From Vibrio gigantis (GTDB lineage Bacteria > Pseudomonadota > Gammaproteobacteria > Enterobacterales > Vibrionaceae), in NCBI RefSeq assembly GCF_024347515.1, contig NZ_AP025492.1:1-64000 (forward strand): a stretch of 64,000 bases of DNA, written 5' to 3'. The translations under genes and the position numbers were made by a program. How positions within the stretch are numbered: the stretch's first letter is position 1; each line of letters begins with the position of its first letter. This document shows positions 11,323-20,636 of this stretch, one piece after another. The notes beneath the pieces are model-generated. The model made no database searches. It had not been told where the DNA came from and was given only the letters and a program-made list of their open reading frames with translations.

Positions 11323-12648
11323 ATGATAACAAAACGAATATTAGCCTTTGCTGGGCTGTGGCTGCTATCGCCGCTAGTAGCGGCGGCTAGCCTAATCAAC
11401 CTCACTGAGGGACAGGCTACAACCGTGAACGTTTCTGGTGATGTGGCTTCAGTCTTCATTTCTGACCAAAAGGTCGCGGACTATCAGGTGATAGACGAGA
11501 ACAAAATTGTCGTGTTTGGCCGTCAGTTAGGAACCACGACTTTCATCGCTTTTGATCAACAAGGCAATGAGCTGGTGAATCAACAACTGGTCGTGAATCG
11601 CAGCTATACCGATATCGAGCAGCAGATCAAAATTCAGTACCCACAAGCAAAAGTGACCGTTTATGGCATTGGCGAAAACATCATCCTTAGTGGTCCCGTA
11701 TCTTCCGAACTAGAGAAAGACAATATCTACCAGATGGTCGGCGAACTACTGGGTAAGGAAGAAGTTGAACAGAACTTCTCTTCTGAAAATGAAGCGCCAG
11801 TTGATGATTTAAGCATTGAGTTTATGACCAAGCGTCGCTATCGAGGAGTGGTGAATAACATTGAAGTGAACGCTACCAAGCAGGTCAATGTAAAGCTGAC
11901 TATTGCTGAAGTATCTCACTCTTTTATCCAAGATTTCGGTATCAAAGTGGGCACTGCTGGCAACGCAGGAATGTTTGTTGATCAGCTTACTCACTTTAGT
12001 GCTAGCGATATTGTTTCTGTTATTTCTGCGGTGGGATCGGATCAGATTGGTCAGATTCTAGCGGAGCCTAACCTATCGGTGATCTCTGGTGAGAAAGCGA
12101 GCTTTCTTGTTGGTGGAGAGTTACCGGTTGTGACCAGTAATGATGGTGGCACCAATGTGGACTATAAAGAGTTTGGTGTTCGATTGGAGTTGATGGCGAA
12201 GGTGCTAAGAGACGACAAAATTAAGCTAGCACTGACCCCTGAGGTGAGCTCTTTAGATGCTCAATACAGTAACGAACTCTACGATTTACCGGCTCTAAAG
12301 ACTCGACGCGCACAAACGACGGTTGAGCTGGGGGATGGGCAAAGTTTTGTACTGGGTGGTTTGCTGAATAGTGAAGAGCGCGAATCGCTGACTCGAATCC
12401 CGTTTATTGGCGACATCCCAATTCTTGGTGCGTTATTCCGACACACAGGAACGGAACGTAATAAGACCGAGCTCGTAATAGTGGCGACGGTCAACTTAGT
12501 TCACCCCGTTAAAGCGAATCAGATCCAACTGCCGATAATGGAAAAAACGGGTACTTTGAAGCGCTTCTTAGCGCTAGACAGTGAATATGACAAAGCCGAA
12601 CAGCGTTGGGCGAGCGAAATTTTATCTGCCGGAGGCTTTAAACAGTGA
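11323..12648 (+). CDS. rcpA: Flp pilus outer-membrane secretin RcpA/CpaC
   Basis: RcpA forms the outer-membrane channel through which the Flp pilus emerges. The 441 residues start with a Sec signal peptide ending near LVAAA. An N-terminal pilus-formation domain (about 25-150) is followed by the bacterial secretin domain (about 210-410) with VISGEKASFLVGGELP, YKEFGVRLELMAKVL and the C-terminal VELGDGQSFVLGGLL...IPFIGDIPILGALF motif. Length and architecture fit type II/III-like secretins of tad loci. The stop overlaps the GTG start of the next gene by four bases. Confidence 0.93.
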   Translation: MITKRILAFAGLWLLSPLVAAASLINLTEGQATTVNVSGDVASVFISDQKVADYQVIDENKIVVFGRQLGTTTFIAFDQQGNELVNQQLVVNRSYTDIEQQIKIQYPQAKVTVYGIGENIILSGPVSSELEKDNIYQMVGELLGKEEVEQNFSSENEAPVDDLSIEFMTKRRYRGVVNNIEVNATKQVNVKLTIAEVSHSFIQDFGIKVGTAGNAGMFVDQLTHFSASDIVSVISAVGSDQIGQILAEPNLSVISGEKASFLVGGELPVVTSNDGGTNVDYKEFGVRLELMAKVLRDDKIKLALTPEVSSLDAQYSNELYDLPALKTRRAQTTVELGDGQSFVLGGLLNSEERESLTRIPFIGDIPILGALFRHTGTERNKTELVIVATVNLVHPVKANQIQLPIMEKTGTLKRFLALDSEYDKAEQRWASEILSAGGFKQ

Positions 12649-13118
12649 AACGTTATTTACTAGGAATGTTATGTGCCTTTGGCATCACCGGATGCGCTGA
12701 CCATGTCGTTGAACCTGAAGGTACCTCTATCGAAGTGGTGCCGATTCACTATCAATTTAATGCACAGAGTCAGGATCACACTGTAGTTGAGCAGCGCTTT
12801 GAAGCCTTTATTCAGCGTTATCAATTAGAGGGCAGTACTGCTCAGTGGCAAATTATCGTGAATGGCTCATCACCTCAGCCGCTAGTGTCAGTGCTGGATG
12901 AGGTACTTGCCAATAACCATATTGCTCAGTCGCAGGTGGAGCATCAAGTTAACAACACATCAAACCGTTTTAGCGTGTCTGTGATTGCAACGGATATGCA
13001 GGTTCGTCTAGAGGTCTGTCAGCAACAAAAGGTCGGGCATTATGGGTATAGCAAACTTGGTTGCTATACCGACGGTAACCGCTGGCAATCAATGGTTAAC
13101 CCTGAAAAGTCACTGTAA
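12645..13118 (+). CDS. Tad locus outer-membrane lipoprotein, RcpB/CpaD-like
   Basis: This is a 157-residue predicted lipoprotein with a lipobox (ITGC) at Cys17, so it should be anchored in the outer membrane after processing. The position, directly after the secretin and before tadZ, is where RcpB/CpaD (secretin-associated lipoprotein) normally sits. It contains two further cysteines near the C-terminus (LEVCQQQK, LGCYTDG). The sequence itself is poorly conserved, so the name rests mainly on context, size and the lipobox. It starts with GTG, overlapping the rcpA stop, and is followed by the only sizeable gap (44 bp) in the front half of the operon. Confidence 0.7.
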   Translation: MKRYLLGMLCAFGITGCADHVVEPEGTSIEVVPIHYQFNAQSQDHTVVEQRFEAFIQRYQLEGSTAQWQIIVNGSSPQPLVSVLDEVLANNHIAQSQVEHQVNNTSNRFSVSVIATDMQVRLEVCQQQKVGHYGYSKLGCYTDGNRWQSMVNPEKSL

Positions 13119-13162
13119 CTCCGTTTACTACAGCTCCTTCAACAAGTTTTAGGTTTACGAAT

Positions 13163-14386
13163 ATGTTTAATTTAGTCGATAAGTTGAGTGCTAAGGATGA
13201 GCAAACTCCTCAAGTAGATAACCATTGTGCCGTGCTTTTTCAGAGTGAAGATTGCCGAGCTCATTTATACAAAGCCTTTCGTTTTGAAGGCCTGCCTGAG
13301 CCTGTCGCTTTTGAAAACCAACCGGCAAGTGCTTTAAAGCTGGCTGAATTCGTGAATTTAAAAGTGGTGATGATTGATCTCAACGATAGCGACAATGTGG
13401 TTCGAGATGCTCAGCAGATCGCCTTACAACTCCCGACACACTTATCGGTTGTGGTTATTGGTAGTGAAGATGCGATCACCACTATCCGTGTGTTAAAGGA
13501 CTTAGGTTTCTACTATCTATTTTGGCCTGCGAGTGTTGTTGAGGTGACCGATTTTTACCGAAGTGTTTTGCACAATCATATGCAGCGTCAAGGTGTGGCT
13601 CGAAACCGTAAGGCCAAGCAAATTGCTTTTGTTGGGGTGAAAGGCGGAGTGGGCACCTCATTGATTGCGAGTGAAGTTTCTCGTTGTTTAGCCAAGCAGC
13701 ACTCACTACCAACTTTGTTGGTTGACCACACCTATACCGGCAGCAACCTAGACGTAATGCTCGGTTTGAAAAAATTCCAAAAGCGTAACGTACAAAAAGG
13801 GACGTTAGTTTCTGCGGTTGATACGGCTTTGGCTTCGAATTTGGTGCAGAGCTTAGAGAACAATCTTTCTATTTTGGCGGTCGAGTCCCAAGACTTCAGT
13901 CGTGGCGAATTGCATGAATACACTCAAGCACTGACTAAGCAAGTAGAGCAGAACAGTTCATTCATCATTGAAGACTATTCGCACAGTGCGCTGACCCAAC
14001 AAGAGTTGTCTCGAGCACTGGCTGATGTTGATTCATTAGTTTTGGTATTTGATGCTACCGTTTCATCGTTGAGAGAGCTCAATCGAATTGTTGGCAGTGT
14101 ACAAGCTGAATTGCCAACAATGACCATAGTGACGGTAATGAATCACACTCGTCCGAGTAATGCCGCCTCGGTATCAAAAGCCGATGTTGAGAAGCACTTT
14201 GGACAAGCCGCTAATTGCCACGTTGAGTTCGATCACAAGGCCAATCAATACCTTCTTCAGGGCGAATTGATCACTGAAACTCGATCTGAGATGCAATTGG
14301 GTTTAACGCAGTTGGTGGCGATACTTCTTGGTGAGCAAGTTGTCCAGAAAAGCAAAACGTCATGGCTCTCTTGGCTTAAGAGGTAG
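13163..14386 (+). CDS. tadZ: Tad pilus polar-localisation ATPase TadZ/CpaE
   Basis: TadZ/CpaE is a ParA/MinD-superfamily protein that positions the Tad machine. The 407 residues comprise a receiver-like N-terminal domain (about 20-140) and a MinD-like ATPase domain with deviant Walker A VKGGVGTS near residue 158 (the final Lys of the canonical GKT/S is absent). A C-terminal region ends SWLSWLKR. The two-domain architecture is that of TadZ. It lies 5 bp upstream of tadA. Confidence 0.9.
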   Translation: MFNLVDKLSAKDEQTPQVDNHCAVLFQSEDCRAHLYKAFRFEGLPEPVAFENQPASALKLAEFVNLKVVMIDLNDSDNVVRDAQQIALQLPTHLSVVVIGSEDAITTIRVLKDLGFYYLFWPASVVEVTDFYRSVLHNHMQRQGVARNRKAKQIAFVGVKGGVGTSLIASEVSRCLAKQHSLPTLLVDHTYTGSNLDVMLGLKKFQKRNVQKGTLVSAVDTALASNLVQSLENNLSILAVESQDFSRGELHEYTQALTKQVEQNSSFIIEDYSHSALTQQELSRALADVDSLVLVFDATVSSLRELNRIVGSVQAELPTMTIVTVMNHTRPSNAASVSKADVEKHFGQAANCHVEFDHKANQYLLQGELITETRSEMQLGLTQLVAILLGEQVVQKSKTSWLSWLKR

Positions 14387-14391
14387 TTCGC

Positions 14392-15675
14392 ATGCAACAG
14401 TCAAAACAAGTCTATCTTCAACTTCGTCAGCAAATATTTGAAGCTTTGGACGCGAGTGCAATTGAGTCTTTATCCACTCAAGAGTTAGAGAAGCAGCTGA
14501 GCCACGCCATTGAGGTGTTGGTTAATCGTGAACAGCTTCCTGTTTCAACATTGGCTAAGCAAGAGTATGTCACCAGTTTAATCAATGAGCTCGTTGGTTT
14601 AGGGCCACTTCAAGTGCTGATGGATGACGACAGCATCAGCGATATTATGATCAATGGCCATCAACAGGTCTTTATTGAACGCAATGGTTTGGTAGAGCGT
14701 GCACAGGTGCAGTTTATTGATGAACAACAGTTAATCGAGATTGCTAAGCGCATTGCAAGTCGAGTAGGGCGTCGTATTGATGAGTCTTCACCAACATGTG
14801 ATGCCCGCTTGGAAGATGGCAGTCGCGTTAATATCGTGATCGCGCCGATTGCTCTTGATGGAAGCTTGATTTCTATTCGTAAGTTTCGCCATCAAGCGAT
14901 TAACTTGGACAAGTTAACGGAGCTAGGAGCGCTTAGTGAAGAGATGGCGCAACTATTGGCATTGGCTGCTCGTTGTCGCTTGAATATCTTAATCTCTGGC
15001 GGTACGGGTTCTGGTAAAACAACCTTGCTCAATGCGTTGTCACAGCACGTCTCCGAGGTTGAGCGAATTGTCACGATTGAAGATACCGCAGAACTAAGAT
15101 TACAGCAGCCTCATGTTGCTCGAATGGAAACTCGACTTGCAGGAACCGAAGGCACTGGTGCCATCACTTCTCGAGATTTGGTGATTAACTCACTGCGTAT
15201 GCGTCCTGATCGCATCATTGTTGGTGAGTGCCGTGGCCCGGAAGCTTTTGAGATGCTGCAAGCGATGAATACGGGACACGATGGTTCGATGTCGACATTG
15301 CATGCCAATAGTCCTCGAGACGCAATATCACGTGTTGAGGCGATGGTAATGATGGCGACCAACAATTTGCCTATCGATGCGATTCGTCGCTCTGTGGTGA
15401 GTGCAGTCGATATCATCGTGCAAGTTACTCGATTGCATGATGGCTCAAGAAAAATTATCAGTATCTCCGAAGTTGTAGGCCTTGAGGGAGAGAGCGTGGT
15501 GCTTGAAGAACTATTTACCTTCCAAATCAAGGGTGCGTTGAGTGATGGAAAGTTGTCGGGACGCTATGTCACTTCAGGGGTCATGAGCCGCTCGGTACTC
15601 TTTAAAAAAGCGCACTTTTTTGGGTGTGAACAACAACTACAGCAGTTGATTCATGCGATCGAATTAGTGGGGTAG
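14392..15675 (+). CDS. tadA: Flp pilus secretion ATPase TadA/CpaF
   Basis: TadA is the hexameric GspE/VirB11-superfamily ATPase that powers Flp pilus assembly. The 427 residues contain LVGLGPLQVLMDDDSISDIMINGH in the N-terminal domain and Walker A ISGGTGSGKTT near residue 203. The Asp box EDTAELRL follows, then Walker B-like MRPDRIIVGECRGPEAFEML and the His box GHDGSMSTLHANSPRDA. All catalytic motifs are intact. It is followed by tadB after 4 bp. Confidence 0.96.
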   Translation: MQQSKQVYLQLRQQIFEALDASAIESLSTQELEKQLSHAIEVLVNREQLPVSTLAKQEYVTSLINELVGLGPLQVLMDDDSISDIMINGHQQVFIERNGLVERAQVQFIDEQQLIEIAKRIASRVGRRIDESSPTCDARLEDGSRVNIVIAPIALDGSLISIRKFRHQAINLDKLTELGALSEEMAQLLALAARCRLNILISGGTGSGKTTLLNALSQHVSEVERIVTIEDTAELRLQQPHVARMETRLAGTEGTGAITSRDLVINSLRMRPDRIIVGECRGPEAFEMLQAMNTGHDGSMSTLHANSPRDAISRVEAMVMMATNNLPIDAIRRSVVSAVDIIVQVTRLHDGSRKIISISEVVGLEGESVVLEELFTFQIKGALSDGKLSGRYVTSGVMSRSVLFKKAHFFGCEQQLQQLIHAIELVG

Positions 15676-15679
15676 CAGT

Positions 15680-16594
15680 GTGTATTGGCTATTAATGTTT
15701 TGGGGCGTTGTCCTGCTGCTGGTTGTGATTTTTTCTAATAAGAGTCACTCAATTGATGATTATTTTCCATCAAATGATAAGACAAAAACAGCGTCAACAG
15801 CCCCTCGCCAAGCGATTCAACTTAGTCAGATATCCAATGGCTTAGGTTGGTCTTCGATAGCAAGCCTTTTTCATCAAGTTAAGCGACAGTTGGGCTCTTT
15901 TGCTGGTGTAAAGGTGGTTTTACTTAGTGGTTGTGTGAGTGTTTTAGCTGGTGCAGTGAACCGCTACCTATTCGGTTTCCCAGCTTGGCTAGTCCTTGGT
16001 AGCGCATTGGTTGTAACTTGGGTATGGGGCTTCTTGTGGTTAAAACAGCGTGACCGTAAGCAATTTGAAGAGAGCTTTCCTGATGCATTGAACATGTTGG
16101 CTAGCTCTCTATCTGCCGGAGAGAGTATTGGTCGAGGAATTGGTTTTGTCGGCAATAAGCTTCCTGGTGAGGTTGGCAAAGAGTTTAAAAGAATGGCAGA
16201 ACGCTTGAAGCTAGGTGAGCCGCTGGACGATGTTTTTCGTAAGTCTTGCCAGCGATTTCCTTATCCGTCATTTCATTTCTTTGTGATTACCCTACGTGCC
16301 AACATGCAGCGTGGTGGGCAATTGAAAGAGGTCATGTCGCGTCTGAACCGTCAGATGTTCGAAGCTAGAGCGATGGAAAGAAAGAAGTTTGCGATGACTT
16401 CAGAGGCGCGTATTTCAGCAAAGATAGTCAGTGCAACGCCGTTTGTCTTTATCTCAATGCTGCCAATACTGAGCCCTGAGAATTTTGATTTCTTGATGTT
16501 TACCGACGAAGGTCGCCCGGTTCTATATTACCTGTTGATCAGCGAAAGTATTGGTTTAGCGATCATTTGGATGTTGATGAAGAGGGTGAGGTAA
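15680..16594 (+). CDS. tadB: Flp pilus platform protein TadB
   Basis: TadB is one of two GspF-like inner-membrane platform proteins that partner TadA. The 304 residues have an N-terminal helix, a central helix pair (about 75-120), and a T2SS-F domain (FPDALNMLASSLSAGESIGRGIG...GGQLKEVMSRLNRQM). A C-terminal hydrophobic segment ends the protein. The start is GTG at 15680, just after the tadA stop. Its TAA overlaps the tadC ATG (TAATG), a translational-coupling arrangement. Confidence 0.92.
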   Translation: MYWLLMFWGVVLLLVVIFSNKSHSIDDYFPSNDKTKTASTAPRQAIQLSQISNGLGWSSIASLFHQVKRQLGSFAGVKVVLLSGCVSVLAGAVNRYLFGFPAWLVLGSALVVTWVWGFLWLKQRDRKQFEESFPDALNMLASSLSAGESIGRGIGFVGNKLPGEVGKEFKRMAERLKLGEPLDDVFRKSCQRFPYPSFHFFVITLRANMQRGGQLKEVMSRLNRQMFEARAMERKKFAMTSEARISAKIVSATPFVFISMLPILSPENFDFLMFTDEGRPVLYYLLISESIGLAIIWMLMKRVR

Positions 16595-17511
16595 TGGCCA
16601 ATATTATTTCGATTTTAATCAAGCCTCAGTTGCAGTCATTGTTGATTTGGACTTGCCTGTCATTTGGTGTGTTGTTGCTCTGTTATTGGTTAATCACGCA
16701 GTACATCGCGCAGCAAAAGCTGGCTAGTATCGCTAGCCAGTTTAAATCGATGACTCAACAACGCAGTCAACGACAGTTACAAATCGATAGCCTCTTATGT
16801 CCGCTGACACAATTGGTTAATGCGTCCGACCAACAGATGCAGCAGCGCTTTATTGGTGCGGGTATTTATCAAACACGCTATAGCTCCATGTATATGCCAC
16901 TCAAATATCTGGTTCTTGCGATAGGTGAAGTGGTGGTCATTGGTGTGTGCTGGTGGTCCGGTGTCGCTATTAATCAGGCTGTCGCTCTGATATGTGGTTG
17001 GGCAATGGTTTCTATTGCGCTGCCCGATATGGTACTCGCTCAGCGAACTAAGTGGCGACATCAAAAATTAGTGGGTCAGTTGCCTTACTTGATCGACCTA
17101 ACGGCGATCTGTGTGCAAAGCGGGATGACGATTGAAGCTTCACTGAAGTATTTAGCACAAGAGATGCAAGGCTTTGATCGTGACTTGGCTTATCTACTGA
17201 ATAAAACCAATCATCGCGCTCGAGTTGTTGGGATGGAAGAGGCGCTTGAAGAGCTTTATCAACAGGTGCCAAGCAGTGAAATGCGTAGCTTTGTGATGAC
17301 GTTGACTCAAAGCATTCAACACGGCTCGTCGATTTATCGCATGTTAACTGTATTGGCGAGTGATGTGCGTGAAGTACAAATGCTCGAACTGGAAGAAAAG
17401 ATAGGGAAGTTAGCCGCCAAGATGTCGATACCATTGATTGTCTTCATCTTGATTCCGATCGTATTCGTTATCGCCGCTCCTGGGGTGATGAGGTTAATGC
17501 AAAGTGTTTAA
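16594..17511 (+). CDS. tadC: Flp pilus platform protein TadC
   Basis: TadC is the second GspF-like inner-membrane platform protein. From the ATG at 16594 it has 305 residues, with an N-terminal helix (about 15-38), a hydrophobic pair near 100-150, and the T2SS-F domain LPYLIDLTAICVQSGMTIEASLKYLA...SFVMTLTQSIQHGSSIYRML. A C-terminal membrane helix follows (IPLIVFILIPIVFVIAAPG). The ATG overlapping the tadB stop is preferred to an earlier in-frame start at 16567, which would invade tadB by 28 bases. The last eight bases overlap the GTG of tadD. Confidence 0.92.
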   Translation: MANIISILIKPQLQSLLIWTCLSFGVLLLCYWLITQYIAQQKLASIASQFKSMTQQRSQRQLQIDSLLCPLTQLVNASDQQMQQRFIGAGIYQTRYSSMYMPLKYLVLAIGEVVVIGVCWWSGVAINQAVALICGWAMVSIALPDMVLAQRTKWRHQKLVGQLPYLIDLTAICVQSGMTIEASLKYLAQEMQGFDRDLAYLLNKTNHRARVVGMEEALEELYQQVPSSEMRSFVMTLTQSIQHGSSIYRMLTVLASDVREVQMLELEEKIGKLAAKMSIPLIVFILIPIVFVIAAPGVMRLMQSV

Positions 17512-18268
17512 ACAATTTCTGATATGTATGCTGCCATTGTGGTTAATGGCATGTAGTTCAACTGCTAATAACTGGCAGCAAGAAGAATCGAAGGAAGCGA
17601 TTTACCAACAAACCAATAATCACACAAAACTGGTTGCTCTGTATAAAGTTCAGCTCCAACGTGAAGATATCGCCGAAATTAGGCAAAAACTGGCGAGTAG
17701 CTATTTAAAATTGGCCGATGCAGAATCCGCTCTTTTTTACATAACTCCTGTTATAGAGAGTGAGAAAGCCTCACTTGAAGCTTACCAAATCCAAGCGCAG
17801 GCATACGGTGATATGGGCCAATATCCAGCAGCAATCGCTGCAGCGAAACTGGCATTGGAGTTAGATCCGAGTAATAGCCGCACTGAGAATTTACTCGGCA
17901 CCTACTATGGTTACAGCTTTCAAACGATGCTAGCGAGACGCTACTTTGAACGCGCTCGTGATCACTTCTATGACGGTGTCACAGTAAACAATAACCTTGC
18001 TGTACTGGACATCGCTGAAGGTGATTATTTTACTGCGGCCAAGCGTTTAATGCCGTTGTATAAGAGTCACCAAGCGGATGAAATGGTTATGGCAAATCTG
18101 ACGCTTAGCATGGCTAAACAAGGCCATTATGCGTTTGTACAACAGGTCTTAAGTGATACCTACAGTCAGCACCAAATAGAAAAGATCTATCGTTCACTGC
18201 AGAAGTTCGAACCTATGAGTGCTGATAGCCGCTTAGATACGCTGTCGAGCATTCAATATGAAAAATAA
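17504..18268 (+). CDS. tadD: Tad pilus TPR lipoprotein TadD
   Basis: TadD is the pilotin-like TPR lipoprotein of tad loci, thought to help secretin assembly or stability. The 254 residues start with a lipoprotein signal (lipobox LMAC, Cys17). Helical tetratricopeptide-type repeats cover about 40-200, including AQAYGDMGQYPAAIAAAKLA LELDPSNS and NNLAVLDIAEGDYFTAAKRL. The start is GTG inside the end of tadC, and the gene overlaps tadE by 11 bases. Confidence 0.88.
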   Translation: MFKQFLICMLPLWLMACSSTANNWQQEESKEAIYQQTNNHTKLVALYKVQLQREDIAEIRQKLASSYLKLADAESALFYITPVIESEKASLEAYQIQAQAYGDMGQYPAAIAAAKLALELDPSNSRTENLLGTYYGYSFQTMLARRYFERARDHFYDGVTVNNNLAVLDIAEGDYFTAAKRLMPLYKSHQADEMVMANLTLSMAKQGHYAFVQQVLSDTYSQHQIEKIYRSLQKFEPMSADSRLDTLSSIQYEK

Positions 18269-18743
18269 GCAGCGTGGTGTCGCTAGCATAGAGTTTGTTA
18301 TGGGCTTCTTTGCCTTCTGGCTGATGTGTATGGCGTGGGTGGAGATGAGCTATATGTCTTACATTTCATCTATTAACGATCTTGCTATATCGGAAGTTGC
18401 CCGTGAAGCCAAGAAAGGCTCACACGATTATTTGGCTACGGTAGAGCAAGTTTTACATAGAGACGGCAGCATGTGGAATAGTGTGATTGATGGTGATGAT
18501 TTTCAGGTAACCATGCACTATCTCACATCGGTGGATGAGTTGGTGAAAGTCACCAATCAGTGCCAGATAGCACCGGGTGAGTCCTATAAAGAGTGTGGTG
18601 ATGAGCAGAACTCGTCGTTGGCTATTTATCGACTCACCTATCCATTCACCCCAATTTTTAGTTACTTCTTAGGTCTAGACGGATTACTAAGCCGAGAAAT
18701 GGTCGTGGTTCAAGAGTATGAAAGATCTAAGTTTGAAGTCTAA
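18258..18743 (+). CDS. tadE: Tad minor pilin/pseudopilin TadE
   Basis: This is a predicted pseudopilin processed by TadV. The 161 residues begin MKNKQRG followed by VASIEFVMGFFAFWL, a type IVb-like cleavage site (Gly, then Glu at +5) and one hydrophobic helix. The rest is a periplasmic domain with a Cys pair (NQCQIAPGESYKECG). The start ATG lies within tadD, and the C-terminus overlaps tadF by 26 bases. Confidence 0.87.
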   Translation: MKNKQRGVASIEFVMGFFAFWLMCMAWVEMSYMSYISSINDLAISEVAREAKKGSHDYLATVEQVLHRDGSMWNSVIDGDDFQVTMHYLTSVDELVKVTNQCQIAPGESYKECGDEQNSSLAIYRLTYPFTPIFSYFLGLDGLLSREMVVVQEYERSKFEV

Positions 18744-19278
18744 CTCGCGAAAGTGTCAGCAAGGCATATTCAGTATCGAGTTTGCCATTGTAGGGTTCTT
18801 TTTTAGTTTGCTGTTGGTATTCAGTGGTGACGTGATCATCAAGCTTTCCGTTAAAGGTAAGTTGGATCGTTTGTCCTATTCGCTGGTGAATGTTGTCAAA
18901 GAACGCACGCAGCTTTATGACTCTAGTGTGCTCTTAACCTCTAAGCAGGTTGATGAAATAGACACGATAGCTCGTCACTCCTTACAACGTACCTTTGGTA
19001 ATTATGACGCTTCGCGTTATGGCTTGTTGCTTGAAGAGCAAAGCTTTACTGGGATTGGCCAAGCTTCACCGAGCATTCGGGAACGTCGTGGAGATCTAAG
19101 CTGCAGTGTTGCCAAGCCCATTAGTGAATTACAGCATCTGTCTGTGGTGAGTGTTTGGGGGCACCAGATGCCTCTTTATCGTGTAACGCTCTGCTATCGA
19201 ACTAATAACTGGTTTGGTGAACTGGTTGGTACTGACTTTACCGACGTGATGTCAGATTCTGTCGTGATTGGGAGGTAA
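18718..19278 (+). CDS. tadF: Tad minor pilin/pseudopilin TadF
   Basis: This is a second pseudopilin with the same design as tadE: a polar leader ending CQQG, then IFSIEFAIVGFFFSLLLVF with the conserved Glu, then a periplasmic domain of about 140 residues containing two cysteines. The 186-residue length and the position between tadE and tadG support TadF. The alternative is a further TadE-like protein. It is separated from tadG by two bases. Confidence 0.85.
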   Translation: MKDLSLKSNSRKCQQGIFSIEFAIVGFFFSLLLVFSGDVIIKLSVKGKLDRLSYSLVNVVKERTQLYDSSVLLTSKQVDEIDTIARHSLQRTFGNYDASRYGLLLEEQSFTGIGQASPSIRERRGDLSCSVAKPISELQHLSVVSVWGHQMPLYRVTLCYRTNNWFGELVGTDFTDVMSDSVVIGR

Positions 19279-19280
19279 AC

Positions 19281-20588
19281 ATGAGTCTATCTTTGGCTAA
19301 ACAGTCTGGCCATGCTGCGATCTTGTTCGCGATATGTATCCCCGTGTTATTTGGTGTGTTTATGTTGGGCTCTGATGGCGCACGTGCTTTACAGACAAAA
19401 GCGAGATTAGAAGAAGCAGCAGAAGCGGCAGTATTGGCGGTATCTGCAGAAGACAGTGAAAACCACTCGTTGGCTCAGTCTTATATCGATCACTACCTCT
19501 ACGATATGGATACCTTACTTGATGTTGAGGTCAATAAGCTCTCGTGCGATCAAATTGCAGATTGTACCCAGCAGGCTGAACAAGGTGGCGCTCGCTATTT
19601 TGAATACCGAGTTGCCGGTCGAACGCAGCACCAATCGTGGTTTCCGGGGCAAGGTGTGATCGTGGGATTTGGTGACACTTTTGATGTGACTGGTTCTTCA
19701 AAGGCTCGAAAGTTTCAAAGCAAGATTGTTGATATCACCTTTGTCGTCGATTTCTCTGCATCAATGAACGATGACTGGAGTGGCGGTAAAAAAAGTAAGA
19801 TTGAAGACCTCAAAGACACGCTAGAACTGGTGACTGATGAACTAGGAAAATTTAATGCGGTGACGCCAGGTATAAAGCACCGAGTTTCTCTCACAGGGTA
19901 TAACCGACGTACCGTGAACGCTAATACTGCTGGCAAACTGGTATTTCGAGATCAACGCATCGTTACCAAAATGGGTGAGTATGACAAAGATGATGTTGTG
20001 AACTTTAACAAGACCATTGAGCAACAATTTAAGGTGAAGGGTGCTGCCAAACGAATCCCCAATGGTGATGGTGACGCGGTGTTTACCGATATTTTCTATA
20101 CCGAGGATTTTGATGGATTTATGAAAAAAGTCAGAACCTTCAAGGCGTCTGGTGGTACTGCCTCACTACAAGGAATCATTCGCGCAGGGCAGATTGTGAC
20201 GTCATTGGCCAAGAATCCGAACCAACTGATTATCATCTTGTCGGATGGTGAGGATTGGAATCACTACGCAGGACAAACGAACAAGCTCGTGAACAAGGGT
20301 ATGTGTACCAACATTAAGAATATGATAAATGGCGGCAAGGTCTCAGCAGATAATCTTAATGATGATGTCGCTGTTGTTGATGGAGTGAGCCCGGGTAAGT
20401 TTACGAGTTGGGGCGAGGCGATGAATGCGCGCATGTCGGTGATCGGCTTTGATTATGATTTGCATGCCAACACAGGACTACTTAATTGCGTTGGTAAAGA
20501 CAACGTTTTTAAGGCTGAAAATAAGCAAGATATCTTGAATAAGATCTTAGCCCTGATAACTGAAGAAGTAGGTCACTTGGCGCAGTAA
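19281..20588 (+). CDS. tadG: Tad pilus protein TadG with von Willebrand factor A domain
   Basis: The 435 residues start with a TadG-like N-terminal segment (SGHAAILFAICIPVLFGVFML). A vWA domain from about residue 150 has the metal-site motif DFSASMNDD (a MIDAS-like DxSxS) and IILSDGEDWNH. TadG is proposed to anchor or adhere in the Tad system. The vWA fold, a metal-dependent ligand-binding module, suggests an adhesive or assembly role. It has a strong Shine-Dalgarno (GGGAGG) before the ATG. It lies between tadF and the ompA-like gene. Confidence 0.9.
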   Translation: MSLSLAKQSGHAAILFAICIPVLFGVFMLGSDGARALQTKARLEEAAEAAVLAVSAEDSENHSLAQSYIDHYLYDMDTLLDVEVNKLSCDQIADCTQQAEQGGARYFEYRVAGRTQHQSWFPGQGVIVGFGDTFDVTGSSKARKFQSKIVDITFVVDFSASMNDDWSGGKKSKIEDLKDTLELVTDELGKFNAVTPGIKHRVSLTGYNRRTVNANTAGKLVFRDQRIVTKMGEYDKDDVVNFNKTIEQQFKVKGAAKRIPNGDGDAVFTDIFYTEDFDGFMKKVRTFKASGGTASLQGIIRAGQIVTSLAKNPNQLIIILSDGEDWNHYAGQTNKLVNKGMCTNIKNMINGGKVSADNLNDDVAVVDGVSPGKFTSWGEAMNARMSVIGFDYDLHANTGLLNCVGKDNVFKAENKQDILNKILALITEEVGHLAQ

Positions 20589-20636
20589 TGTTGTGTCTGG
20601 TCGATCAGATAGTTGATGAATATCCAGAGAATTAGA

